In this document: one piece after another, positions 1-7,533 of the stretch
Layout: each line of letters begins with the position of its first letter
How positions within the stretch are numbered: position 1 is the stretch's first letter
Assembly: GCA_900545085.1 (NCBI GenBank)
Contig: UQXU01000018.1
Span: 1 to 25,075 of the forward strand
Direction: 5' to 3'
Origin: an uncultured Eubacteriales bacterium
GTDB taxonomy: Bacteria; Bacillota; Clostridia; Christensenellales; Christensenellaceae
Length of the DNA stretch: 25,075 nt
Notes under the pieces: model-generated
Told to the model about the DNA's origin: nothing
What the model saw: only the letters and a program-made list of their open reading frames with translations
The model's database searches: none
Made by a program: the position numbers and the translations under genes

Positions 1-35
1 TAAAAAAACCCGAAGAAAAAATCTCGATAGGATAA
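1..35 (+). CDS. trkH: TrkH/KtrB potassium channel subunit, C-terminal end only (partial)
   Basis: The window opens inside a gene. Reading from base 3 gives KKPEEKISIG and then TAA at 33-35. The complete trkH near the right end of the window finishes PVEKISVG before its stop, so P-x-E-K-I-S-(I/V)-G is shared. The trkA that follows 21 bases later is the usual partner. This is therefore very probably the last ten codons of a native TrkH/KtrB membrane subunit. The fragment is short, so the call rests on this tail match and on gene order. Confidence 0.72.
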   Translation, partial: KKPEEKISIG

Positions 36-56
36 AAAAGGAGGGCTCAACCACAG

Positions 57-728
57 ATGAAATCCATGTTGGTCATTGGCTTGGGCAGATTCGGCAAGCA
101 TCTTGCTAAAGAATTGACTAAGCTTGGCAACGACGTCATGGTCGTAGATATTAAAGAAGAACCGGTAAAAGATCTCATTTCGATAGTCACCGCCGCTCAG
201 ATAGGCGACTGCATGGATGAAGCCGTTCTGAAATCTCTTGGTATAAACAACTTCGACGTCTGCTTTGTATGTATTTCGAATAACTTTCAGGCTTCTCTGG
301 AAATAACTTCTCTGCTAAAAGAAATGGGCGCCGCGAAAGTAGTCTCCAGAGCAGGCAGGGATATCCAGGCTAAATTCCTCCTGCGCAACGGCGCAGATGA
401 TGTAATATACCCCGAGAGAGATATGGCTCAGCGCGCAGCGGTCAAATACAGCGCGTACAACGCATTCGACTATATCGAGCTGACCCCGGAATACGCAATA
501 TTCGAAATCGAAACTCCCAAAGCATGGGTCGGGCACAAAATAGGCGATGTAAACGTGCGCTCTAAATACAACGTAAACATTATAGGCTATAAATCAGCCG
601 ACAAAATCACACCTATGACCTCCGCAGATCACGTATTCAGCGAGGGACAGCATTTAATAATAGCGGCCAATAAAAAGGACGCAAAACTGCTCTTTGAAAA
701 GGGCAAAGCAAATAAATTCATCAGGTAG
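57..728 (+). CDS. trkA: TrkA/KtrA-type potassium uptake regulatory subunit (native copy)
   Basis: This is a cytoplasmic RCK protein of 223 residues that gates a TrkH/KtrB potassium channel by binding nucleotide. The N-terminal TrkA-N Rossmann fold shows GLGRFG at residues 8-13 and the acidic end of the second strand at Asp31. A TrkA-C (RCK_C) domain occupies roughly residues 135-220. The length is that of one-RCK KtrA-like proteins, not the double-RCK enterobacterial TrkA. AAGGAGGG lies just before the ATG, and the trkH tail ends 21 bases upstream, so the two form an operon. It is clearly paralogous to the trkA at 23138-23785, but it uses ATA for 10 of its 20 isoleucines, as the other native genes do. 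Confidence 0.95.
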   Translation: MKSMLVIGLGRFGKHLAKELTKLGNDVMVVDIKEEPVKDLISIVTAAQIGDCMDEAVLKSLGINNFDVCFVCISNNFQASLEITSLLKEMGAAKVVSRAGRDIQAKFLLRNGADDVIYPERDMAQRAAVKYSAYNAFDYIELTPEYAIFEIETPKAWVGHKIGDVNVRSKYNVNIIGYKSADKITPMTSADHVFSEGQHLIIAANKKDAKLLFEKGKANKFIR

Positions 729-736
729 GACAACTA

Positions 737-1225
737 ATGGCAAACAACAAACAAAAGACGGTAATAATCAACACGGCACAGAACAAAAAGACCATAAAAA
801 TGCTCAAAATGGGCGGCATAATTTTCGGCGCGCTTATCGTAATTATATGCTTTTGTTATTTTCTGCTCGGCAACGTCAGAATATCTTTCGCCGAGACAAA
901 ATTCAGCATGACAGGTCTTTTCGTCAGCGAAACATGGAACTACGAGGACGTATACGAAGCATATCTCACAGACGACTTCGACACCGGCATGATGAGCTTC
1001 GGAACGGACACCAAAGACACCATAAACGGCATATACAACAACAACGAGCTTGGCGAATATACCATCGCAGCGTACCGCGATATTAACACATACATAGTAA
1101 TGCGCAACATAGACGGCTCGCGTATCGCGTTCAATCTCAAAACTCTCGATTTGACAAACGAAGCCTGGGACGAAATGCAGAAGCACCTGACACAAGAGCA
1201 AATCGGCAAGCGCGACGAGGGATGA
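737..1225 (+). CDS. Small membrane-anchored protein of unknown function, downstream of trkA
   Basis: I do not recognise a named family with confidence. The 162-residue product has a basic, Asn/Lys/Gln-rich N-terminus (1-25), one transmembrane helix (about 26-44), and then an extracytoplasmic or cytoplasmic domain rich in beta-forming and acidic residues. The pattern of short strands ending in a helix (IVMRNIDGSRIAFNLKTLD then a helical tail) resembles bacterial PH-like domains, but this is only an impression. It starts 8 bases after the trkA stop with a weak AGGA ribosome site, so it is the last gene of the trkH-trkA operon, and it is followed by a strong terminator. Confidence 0.75.
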   Translation: MANNKQKTVIINTAQNKKTIKMLKMGGIIFGALIVIICFCYFLLGNVRISFAETKFSMTGLFVSETWNYEDVYEAYLTDDFDTGMMSFGTDTKDTINGIYNNNELGEYTIAAYRDINTYIVMRNIDGSRIAFNLKTLDLTNEAWDEMQKHLTQEQIGKRDEG

Positions 1226-1287
1226 CGAACAAAGACCGGATTATCGAATGAACGAGTCCGTTAAAAAACGGACACTGGAAAAAGAAC

Positions 1288-1331
1288 CCTCCTATGGCAG
1301 ATTTAAAGAAAGCGCCATAGGAGGTTTTTTT
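1288..1331 (+). terminator. Rho-independent terminator of the trkH-trkA operon
   Basis: A perfect 11-bp stem (CCTCCTATGGC at 1288-1298 and GCCATAGGAGG at 1314-1324) encloses a 15-base loop and is followed by seven T residues. It lies about 60 bases after the stop of the small membrane protein. Confidence 0.92.
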
Positions 1332-1449
1332 ATGCCAAGAAGTTATCTTCATCTTCATCTCATACTCGTATTAAAAAATATGATATAAAGATAATAGAAT
1401 TAAAAAAGCAAAGAGAGAAAAATAAAAAAGATATGCTAAAAATTTGATT

Positions 1450-2118
1450 TTATTCTATATCCAGCCCTGCTTTAATACCCAGACCGTTCCGAATGCTCAC
1501 CACCTCACGCTGCTCCTCATGCGTCAGCTCCCTGGGCGGCACGGGAAGCGACGCTCCTATTGCCATTATTTTAGCATAGTGCTCCAGCGACTCCATCCTA
1601 AACCACGCCATCTCCGCTGTATCCGCCCACGTCACCGCGCCGTGGTTCGCCAGCAGCACGGCATTATGCGTATTGACAAAAGGCTCTATCGAGCGCGCCA
1701 CGCCCTCGCTCCCCGGAGCCGAATACGCGGCCACGGGAACATCTCCTATATTGACCATAAATTCAGGATAGCTGCGCGACATTATTGGCATGTTCGCTAT
1801 TGCAAATGCTGTCGCATACGGCGGATGAGCATGAACCACGCTGCCGACGACATTATTGAGCATATAGACGCGCATATGAAGCTTAACCTCTGACGACGGT
1901 TTTAGAGTTCCTTCCAACCGCTCTCCGAAAAGCGTCATTTTAACCAGCATATCCTCTCTGAGGCCGCCCTTTGAAACTAAGGTCGGCGTCGTCCAGAACT
2001 CATTCTCACCTGTACGAACGCTGATATTTCCGTCATTTGCCGCGACAAAGCCTCTGTCGTACATCATCTGACCTATATCTATAATTCTGCGTCTGGCCTC
2101 GCTGTCGCTTACAAACAT
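1450..2118 (-). CDS. Class II aldolase/adducin family protein, probable (deoxy)ribulose-1-phosphate aldolase
   Basis: This is a 222-residue zinc-dependent class II (fuculose-phosphate type) aldolase. Visible metal and active-site residues are Glu77, His96 and His98 in HAHPP, and His159 in ANHGAV. The start is set by AAGGAGG eight bases before the ATG, and the gene follows mtnA with only one base between them, so the two are probably translationally coupled. Next to MtnA, such an enzyme is either MtnB (methylthioribulose-1-phosphate dehydratase of the methionine salvage pathway) or the aldolase of the DHAP shunt, which cleaves 5-methylthio- or 5-deoxyribulose-1-phosphate to DHAP and an aldehyde. 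No mtnW, mtnX, mtnC or mtnD is present, so the aldolase reading is preferred. Sequence alone does not separate the two. Confidence 0.88.
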   Translation of the reverse strand: MFVSDSEARRRIIDIGQMMYDRGFVAANDGNISVRTGENEFWTTPTLVSKGGLREDMLVKMTLFGERLEGTLKPSSEVKLHMRVYMLNNVVGSVVHAHPPYATAFAIANMPIMSRSYPEFMVNIGDVPVAAYSAPGSEGVARSIEPFVNTHNAVLLANHGAVTWADTAEMAWFRMESLEHYAKIMAIGASLPVPPRELTHEEQREVVSIRNGLGIKAGLDIE

Positions 2119-2119
2119 C

Positions 2120-3160
2120 TCAGTCCGCCTCCTTCATCATTTCGCGCAGGCTGTCTTTATACGGCGCGTTTATTATCCCGCGTTCTGTTATTATAGCGGA
2201 CACCAGTTCAGCCGGAGTTACGTCAAACGCGGGATTGTAGACCTTAACGCCTTCGGGCGCCATCTTCTTCTCATACCACATATCCGTCACTTCCTCCGCT
2301 CTGCGCTGCTCTATAACTATCTCTTCGCCGGAGGATATAGACATGTCCACCGTAGACGTAGGCGCAAGCACATAGAACGGAATGCCGAAATGCTTCGCCA
2401 TTATCGCCACTCCCATAGTCCCTACTTTGTTGCAGCAATCTCCGTTCGCCGCTATTCTGTCTGCTCCGACGAGCACAGCATCCACCCAGCCCTTGCTCAT
2501 CACACTCGCCGCCATATTGTCGCATATAACCGTAGTATCTATTGCATCTGCGCAGAGTTCAAACGCAGAGAGCCGCGCCCCCTGGAGCAGCGGTCTCGTC
2601 TCATCAGTAAAAACTCTGAAGTTCATGCCCCGCTCTTTTCCTATATGCAGCGGCGCGAGCGCCGTTCCATACCGCACAGTCGCCAACTGACCTGCGTTGC
2701 AGTGCGTCAATATTCCACAGCCGTCTTTTAAAAGAGTCAGCGCATACTCGCCTATGGCTCTGCTCGCGTCTATCTCTGCCTGATATATTCCGTCTGCCTT
2801 TATCTTGAGCTTTGCTGCCAATTCGCTCTTTGGCAAGGTTTTATTCTCCTTCACCACGGAGCTCATCTGCTCCACAGCCCACGATAAGTTCACCGCAGTC
2901 GGTCTCGCGGCTATCAGCGCATCCGCCGCCTCGTCGAAATTCTCACAGTCTATAGCCGCAAGATACGCACCGTAAGCGGCGGCCACGCCTATCGCAGGAG
3001 CGCCGCGCACTTTCAAATGATATATCGCATCTATTATATCGGCCTGCTCCCGCAGCTCCAGCATTTCCAGCTCACCCGGCAGCTTCGTCTGATCTATTAT
3101 AACTATCGCCTGTTTTTTATCGTCAAATCTCACAGTATCTAAATTTGAAATATTCTGCAT
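2120..3160 (-). CDS. mtnA: S-methyl-5-thioribose-1-phosphate isomerase (MtnA family)
   Basis: This cytoplasmic aldose-ketose isomerase converts 5-methylthioribose-1-phosphate, and in some family members 5-deoxyribose-1-phosphate, to the ribulose form. Family motifs are RGAPAIGVAAAYG (52-64), Cys154 in THCNAGQLAT, DETRPLLQGARL, and Asp234 in GADRIAANGD; the Cys/Asp pair is catalytic in the family. An ATG at 3241 would add 27 atypical residues. The ATG at 3160 has GGGAGAAG just upstream and gives 346 residues, the normal family length, so it is chosen. It is the first gene of a pair with the aldolase. A TATAAT lies at about 3187-3192 on this strand, without a convincing -35. Confidence 0.94.
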   Translation of the reverse strand: MQNISNLDTVRFDDKKQAIVIIDQTKLPGELEMLELREQADIIDAIYHLKVRGAPAIGVAAAYGAYLAAIDCENFDEAADALIAARPTAVNLSWAVEQMSSVVKENKTLPKSELAAKLKIKADGIYQAEIDASRAIGEYALTLLKDGCGILTHCNAGQLATVRYGTALAPLHIGKERGMNFRVFTDETRPLLQGARLSAFELCADAIDTTVICDNMAASVMSKGWVDAVLVGADRIAANGDCCNKVGTMGVAIMAKHFGIPFYVLAPTSTVDMSISSGEEIVIEQRRAEEVTDMWYEKKMAPEGVKVYNPAFDVTPAELVSAIITERGIINAPYKDSLREMMKEAD

Positions 3161-3265
3161 AATCTTCTCCCTTATTGCAGCCTGCATTATATATAATTTT
3201 AACACAACACACTGAGCTTTGGTATGTATTTTCTTTCCCAATGCTCTTAAAGTTGTGTTTTATGC

Positions 3266-3271
3266 TATAAT
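3266..3271 (+). promoter_or_regulatory. Probable -10 element of the arsR-nitroreductase operon
   Basis: TATAAT is preceded by TGC, an extended -10 (TGCTATAAT), 32 bases before the arsR-type start. I see no good -35, which is common for extended -10 promoters. It lies in the short divergent region with mtnA. Confidence 0.5.
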
Positions 3272-3303
3272 GGTTCAAGAAAACGAACTAAAGGAGATAT
3301 TTA

Positions 3304-3690
3304 ATGGACGACTGCCTGAAAAGCAGACTCGCTCTCGTACAGGAGCTGAACGAATGCCGCGGACTCATCAACGCCATGGGCAGCGAGACCAGACAGCTCA
3401 TTGTAACTGCGTTGCTGGAAAGCGATAACGCAGGTCTGCGCGTGGGCGAGATAACAGCAAAAACACATCTTTCGCGTCCTGCTGTTTCTCATCATCTAAA
3501 AATTCTGCGTGATGCAAAAATAATAACTCTGCGCCGATGCGGCACTATGAATTTTTACTACATGGACACCAGCCTATCGGAATGGACTAAGCTGCGCGAC
3601 CTGATTACTCATATCTGCCAAGCAATAGAACAAGCTCAGAAAAACGGATATTTACAAGAAGAAAAAGAAGATTGGAATGGAGGATACTGA
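3304..3690 (+). CDS. ArsR/SmtB-family winged-helix transcriptional regulator
   Basis: This 128-residue DNA-binding protein has a winged helix-turn-helix at about residues 28-90. The helix at 44-52 (LRVGEITAK) and the recognition helix SRPAVSHHLKILRDA (57-71) are typical of ArsR repressors. Cysteines at 4, 18 and 79 could serve metal or thiol sensing, but the classical ELCVCDL metal site is absent. AAAGGAGAT precedes the ATG. The 3' end runs up to the start of a nitroreductase gene, so the regulator probably controls its own operon. The effector is unknown; an electrophile, oxidant or metal is plausible from context only. Confidence 0.88.
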   Translation: MDDCLKSRLALVQELNECRGLINAMGSETRQLIVTALLESDNAGLRVGEITAKTHLSRPAVSHHLKILRDAKIITLRRCGTMNFYYMDTSLSEWTKLRDLITHICQAIEQAQKNGYLQEEKEDWNGGY

Positions 3691-3691
3691 T

Positions 3692-4357
3692 TTGGATATA
3701 ATGCAGGCTATGAAAAATCGTCACTCAGTCAGAAGCTACACAGACAAAAAAATAGACCCGCAGGCTCTGGACGAGCTTCAGGCTTTGACCGCTCAATGCA
3801 ACAAAGAAAGCGGACTTAACATACAGCTCATCACAGATGAACCGGAAGCTTTCAGCGGAATGATGGCGCATTACGGCAAATTCAGCGGAGTAAAAAATTA
3901 TATAGCTCTCGTCGGGCGCAAATCTCCCGATTTACAGGAAAAAGCAGGCTATTACGGCGAAAAGCTCGTGCTCCGCGCTCAGCAGCTCGGTCTTAACACA
4001 TGCTGGGTTGCAATGACCTACAGCAAAGGCAAAAGCAAGCACAAGATAAATAAAGGTGAAAAACTCGTCTGCGTTATCTCCCTGGGCTACGGCTCTACAC
4101 AGGGCGAAGGTCATGCCAAAACGAAAACGGTGGAACAGGTCTCGAGCGTCAAAGGCGACATGCCGGATTGGTTTCTGAAAGGCGTAGAATGCGCCCTTCT
4201 CGCTCCCACGGCGATGCACCAGCAGAAATTTGAATTTATTCTGACTCCGGAAGGCAAGGTGTCCGCCAGAGCCACAGGAGGCTTTTACTCTAAAATAGAT
4301 CTCGGAATTGTAAAGTACCATTTTGAAATAGGAGCAGGCAATTTTTCCTGGGCATAA
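3692..4357 (+). CDS. Nitroreductase family protein (TM1586-like), FMN-dependent
   Basis: This is a soluble flavoprotein of the nitroreductase fold. It opens with MQAMKNRHSVRSYTDKKI, the family's FMN-phosphate-binding RxSxR segment. GEKLVLRAQQLGLNTCWVA lies in the middle, and an LLAPTAMHQQ segment lies in the second half. That arrangement fits the TM1586-type subfamily better than classical NfsB. Start choice: the first in-frame ATG (3677) overlaps the regulator by 14 bases and has only a weak site. The TTG at 3692 lies 8 bases after GGAGG (3679-3683) and one base after the regulator stop, so TTG is preferred. The substrate is unknown. It is cotranscribed with the ArsR-type regulator. Confidence 0.85.
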   Translation: MDIMQAMKNRHSVRSYTDKKIDPQALDELQALTAQCNKESGLNIQLITDEPEAFSGMMAHYGKFSGVKNYIALVGRKSPDLQEKAGYYGEKLVLRAQQLGLNTCWVAMTYSKGKSKHKINKGEKLVCVISLGYGSTQGEGHAKTKTVEQVSSVKGDMPDWFLKGVECALLAPTAMHQQKFEFILTPEGKVSARATGGFYSKIDLGIVKYHFEIGAGNFSWA

Positions 4358-4382
4358 TAAGCATATATGACAGACTTCATAG

Positions 4383-4438
4383 ACAGAAAAGCTCCCGACC
4401 GCTTCTCATGCGTTCGGGAGTTTCTGTTTCTTATTTTT
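4383..4438. terminator. Bidirectional terminator between nitroreductase and uraA
   Basis: CTCCCGACCGC (4392-4402) pairs with GCGTTCGGGAG (4410-4420) with one mismatch. Outer arms ACAGAAA/TTTCTGT extend the stem. T-rich runs follow on the plus strand and a shorter T run on the minus strand. It sits between two convergent genes, so it can serve both. Confidence 0.8.
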
Positions 4439-5768
4439 TGCTCTCTTCCAAAGCCTTTTTTTCTTTTTTAGTAGTTTTGAATAAAGTGTCGGGTAATATC
4501 GCATTAAGCAGTACGCCTGCTAACGTCGCCACAAACTGACCTGAAAGCACAAGGTTGTTTGCGATTTCCGTATCGCCTGCGCCAAAAAGCTCGAACAGAG
4601 GCTTCAGCGAAACGCTGGAAAGTCCCAATCCTGTAACCAATATTACGGCAACTATAACCAGATTGCGGCTCTGAGTAAAGTCCGTCTTGGACGTTACGAG
4701 CGAACGAAGACCTATGCTTGCTATCATTCCGTAAAGTATAAAGCTGATTCCGCCGAGAACGGGCGTAGGTATACTTTGCAGCACTGCGCCAAACTTTCCG
4801 ATCATACCCATTATAACAGCAAAAACAGCAGCGATTCTGAGTATTCTCGGATCGTACGCACCTGTGACAGCAAGGACGCTTGTATTCTCGCCATAGGTGG
4901 TGTTTGGCGGACCGCCGATGAGCCCTGCAAACATCGTAGCGAGACCATCTCCCAGCAGTGTCCTATGAAGACCCGGATTCTCAAGGAAGTTCTTCCCTAC
5001 CACCGCGCCGTTAGTAACTACATCGCCTATGTGCTCCATGAACGTAACTATAGCTATAGGAGCAATAAGCACTATACTGCTCAAGTCAAATACAGGCAGT
5101 GAGAATGAATCCAAAGATATGAACCACCCTGAATCAGCTACAGTTTGCAGATTAACCAGTTGCCCCCAGCCGGCAGCCTCGGACAATCCCGCAGCGTCGC
5201 AAATCAGACAGAGCACATATCCTGCCACAAGCCCCATAAGCACAGGCAGGAGGTTGAGAAACCCGCGCACAAAGCACATAAACACTATGACCACCGCCAG
5301 CACTATCAATGCAATCGGCCAGCAAGCCGAGGCGTTAGTAATCGCGCTCGGAGCCAGACTCAAGCCGATGACTACTATTATCGGCCCTGTCACAACGGGA
5401 GGAAACAGCTTCTTTATTCGCTCTGCGCCTATCAGCTTTACGAGAAGCGCAAGAATCACGTATATCAATCCTGCGAAGATTATCCCGCCCTGCGCCTTGG
5501 GAATATCCTGCTGCGTAAATATTACGGCTTGCAGCGCAGTGATAAACGCAAAGCTGGAGCCCAGAAAAACGGGAACTATGCCTTTGGTACAAAGATGGAA
5601 TATCAATGTTCCTATACCCGCGCAGAGAAGGGCAACGGAGGGATTCGTACCCACAATGGACGGAACGAGTACAGTAGCTCCAAACATAGCGAACACGTGC
5701 TGCACGCCCATGACGAAATGCCGCGGAGTGAGAGGAGGTCTTTCGATCTTGACTTTTTCTTTCCCCAT
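4431..5768 (-). CDS. uraA: Uracil permease (NCS2 / UraA family)
   Basis: This is an inner-membrane nucleobase:H+ symporter of 445 residues with about 14 hydrophobic segments. UraA hallmarks are QHVFAMFGATVLVP (23-36), FLGSSFAF (68-75), the proton/substrate glutamate E245 in MEHIGD, and E294 in TYGENTSVLAVTG. The position equivalent to the His after EHxG in E. coli UraA is Asp here. The gene starts 5 bases after the purB stop, so it is the second gene of a purB-uraA operon. Uracil is the likely substrate from the motifs. The purine-synthesis neighbour leaves a purine base possible. Confidence 0.92.
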   Translation of the reverse strand: MGKEKVKIERPPLTPRHFVMGVQHVFAMFGATVLVPSIVGTNPSVALLCAGIGTLIFHLCTKGIVPVFLGSSFAFITALQAVIFTQQDIPKAQGGIIFAGLIYVILALLVKLIGAERIKKLFPPVVTGPIIVVIGLSLAPSAITNASACWPIALIVLAVVIVFMCFVRGFLNLLPVLMGLVAGYVLCLICDAAGLSEAAGWGQLVNLQTVADSGWFISLDSFSLPVFDLSSIVLIAPIAIVTFMEHIGDVVTNGAVVGKNFLENPGLHRTLLGDGLATMFAGLIGGPPNTTYGENTSVLAVTGAYDPRILRIAAVFAVIMGMIGKFGAVLQSIPTPVLGGISFILYGMIASIGLRSLVTSKTDFTQSRNLVIVAVILVTGLGLSSVSLKPLFELFGAGDTEIANNLVLSGQFVATLAGVLLNAILPDTLFKTTKKEKKALEESKK

Positions 5769-5773
5769 GCTTG

Positions 5774-7204
5774 TCAGACCTTGACCTCGCCTGTCATGCT
5801 CAGCTTATCTCCATATTGAGCTAAGACAGGGGTGACAACGTCGCGCACAAATATTTCAACCTGCTCGGGCGCTCTTCCCACAAAATTCTCTGCCTTCATT
5901 ATTGAATCTATGTGCTCGTCCGACATCGGGAATGCATCGTCCGCCTTTATCAGCTCTATGAGATTGTTGGGCAGACCCTCTCCCTTTACTCTCGCGCTGG
6001 CCTGCATTGAATACTGACGTATCTTCTCGTGAAGCTCCTGTCTGTCTCCTCCGAGCTTGACCGCTTCCATCAGCAGCGTCTCTGTAGCCATGAAGGGCAG
6101 CTCTGCATTGATATGAGACTCGATAACCTTTGGATATACAACCATGCCGTCTGTTACGTTCATAAATATATTCAATACGGCGTCTATAGCTAAAAATGCC
6201 TGAGGAATTACGAGACGTTTGTTCGCCGAGTCGTCCAGCGTGCGCTCGAACCACTGCGTAGATGCAGTCATAGCCGGGCTGGACGCAAGAGAGAGCACGA
6301 ATCTGGACAGCGCCGCCATTCTCTCGCTGCGCATCGGATTACGCTTATATGCCATCGCAGACGAGCCTATCTGCTTGGCGCCGAACGGCTCCTCCATCTC
6401 TTTCAGATTCTGCAGCAGGCGCATATCACCTGAGAATTTATACGCGCTGGAGGCTATCTGAGCGAGTACATTTATAACTCTTGTGTCAAATTTACGCGGA
6501 TATGTCTGCCCCGTGACAGCATATGACTTTTCATATCCCAGCTTAGCCACTACTCTGCGCTCCAGCTCTGCCACCTTATCGCTGTCTCCTTCAAAGAGCG
6601 TCATGAAGCTGGCCTGTGTTCCTGTCGTTCCCTTAACGCCGCGCAGCCTGATGCAGCTTTGAACCTGCTTGAGTTCTTCCAAATCCAGCAGAAGATCCTG
6701 AATCCAAAGCGTCGCGCGCTTGCCTACTGTAGTAAGCTGAGCCGGCTGGAAATGCGTGAAGCCGAGCGTCGGCATATCTTTGTATTCCAGAGCAAAGCTG
6801 CTGAGCTTCGATATAACATTCGCCAGCTTCAGCTCTACGAGCTTGAGAGCCTCGTCCATAACCATAATGTCTGTATTATCTCCGACATAGCAGCTTGTCG
6901 CTCCCATGTGGATTATTCCTTTAGCAGAAGGACACTGCACTCCATACGCATACACATGGCTCATAACATCATGGCGAACCTGTTTTTCTCTCTCCTCTGC
7001 TACGTCATAATTAATATCCTCTGCATGAGCGCGCAGCTCGTCCAATTGCTGCTCGGATATGGGCAGACCAAGCTCGCTCTCCGCCTCAGCCAAGGCTATC
7101 CAAAGCTTACGCCACGTGCGGAACTTTACCTCATCCGAAAATATATGCGCCATCTCATCAGAAGCATATCGCGTTATCAATGGGTTTTCGTATTTTTCCT
7201 TCAT
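5774..7204 (-). CDS. purB: Adenylosuccinate lyase
   Basis: This fumarase/aspartase-superfamily enzyme cleaves SAICAR to AICAR and adenylosuccinate to AMP, both with release of fumarate. Conserved segments are HDVMSHVYAYG (around 78), GATSCYVGDNTD (101-112), the catalytic His151 in TLGFTHFQPAQ, and the signature GSSAMAYKRNPMRSER (280-295) with the mobile-loop serines. The ORF is open back to an ATG at 7267, but family members begin at ...Y-x-NPLITRYAS, and a plausible promoter would put the transcript start only about 9 bases before 7267. The ATG at 7204 (476 residues) is therefore preferred. It lacks a close ribosome site: AGGAGGT lies about 30 bases upstream, with a small hairpin in between. 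It is the first gene of the operon with uraA. Confidence 0.93.
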   Translation of the reverse strand: MKEKYENPLITRYASDEMAHIFSDEVKFRTWRKLWIALAEAESELGLPISEQQLDELRAHAEDINYDVAEEREKQVRHDVMSHVYAYGVQCPSAKGIIHMGATSCYVGDNTDIMVMDEALKLVELKLANVISKLSSFALEYKDMPTLGFTHFQPAQLTTVGKRATLWIQDLLLDLEELKQVQSCIRLRGVKGTTGTQASFMTLFEGDSDKVAELERRVVAKLGYEKSYAVTGQTYPRKFDTRVINVLAQIASSAYKFSGDMRLLQNLKEMEEPFGAKQIGSSAMAYKRNPMRSERMAALSRFVLSLASSPAMTASTQWFERTLDDSANKRLVIPQAFLAIDAVLNIFMNVTDGMVVYPKVIESHINAELPFMATETLLMEAVKLGGDRQELHEKIRQYSMQASARVKGEGLPNNLIELIKADDAFPMSDEHIDSIMKAENFVGRAPEQVEIFVRDVVTPVLAQYGDKLSMTGEVKV

Positions 7205-7283
7205 TATTTCAGTTTCGGAAGCGACGCTCCCACTACCTCCTGTTTTCGTTAGTTTTACACATACCATTTTGATTTTACCCTAA

Positions 7284-7312
7284 ATTCTCGCAATAAGCAA
7301 TAGCATTGTAAA
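7284..7312 (-). promoter_or_regulatory. Candidate promoter of purB-uraA
   Basis: On the minus strand TTTACA (7307-7312), a 17-base spacer and GAGAAT (7284-7289) form a plausible sigma-A promoter. Transcription would begin near 7277, giving a leader of about 70 bases to the ATG at 7204. The -10 matches only 4 of 6, so this is moderate evidence. Confidence 0.4.
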
Positions 7313-7533
7313 TTAATCGACTTTTTTACCGTTTTTTCTTTTATTTCTCTTGCTTTTAATATATAATCTAAGTAGAATCTGTGGTTTACAGTTTAACCAA
7401 CGGACAACTCCGCCGACAGTCGATATATAAGATTATTACAGTCTTACGACGCTAAAACAAGTTGCCGTTATCATGCTTAGAGAAAACTATTTTCACTACT
7501 CGATAAAAAAGTATTTTGGGATGGATTTTGTGA

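Noticed and set aside
5029..5784. Long plus-strand ORF of 251 codons antisense to uraA
   Set aside because: It mirrors the permease gene, has no recognisable domain and no ribosome site, and shows low-complexity composition expected from the antisense of a membrane protein.
6659..7252. Plus-strand ORF of about 197 codons antisense to purB
   Set aside because: It lies wholly inside a well-supported purB coding region, lacks a ribosome site and resembles nothing.
7205..7533. Purine riboswitch in the purB leader
   Set aside because: The leader after the likely promoter is only about 70 bases and I cannot find the conserved three-way junction of the purine aptamer.
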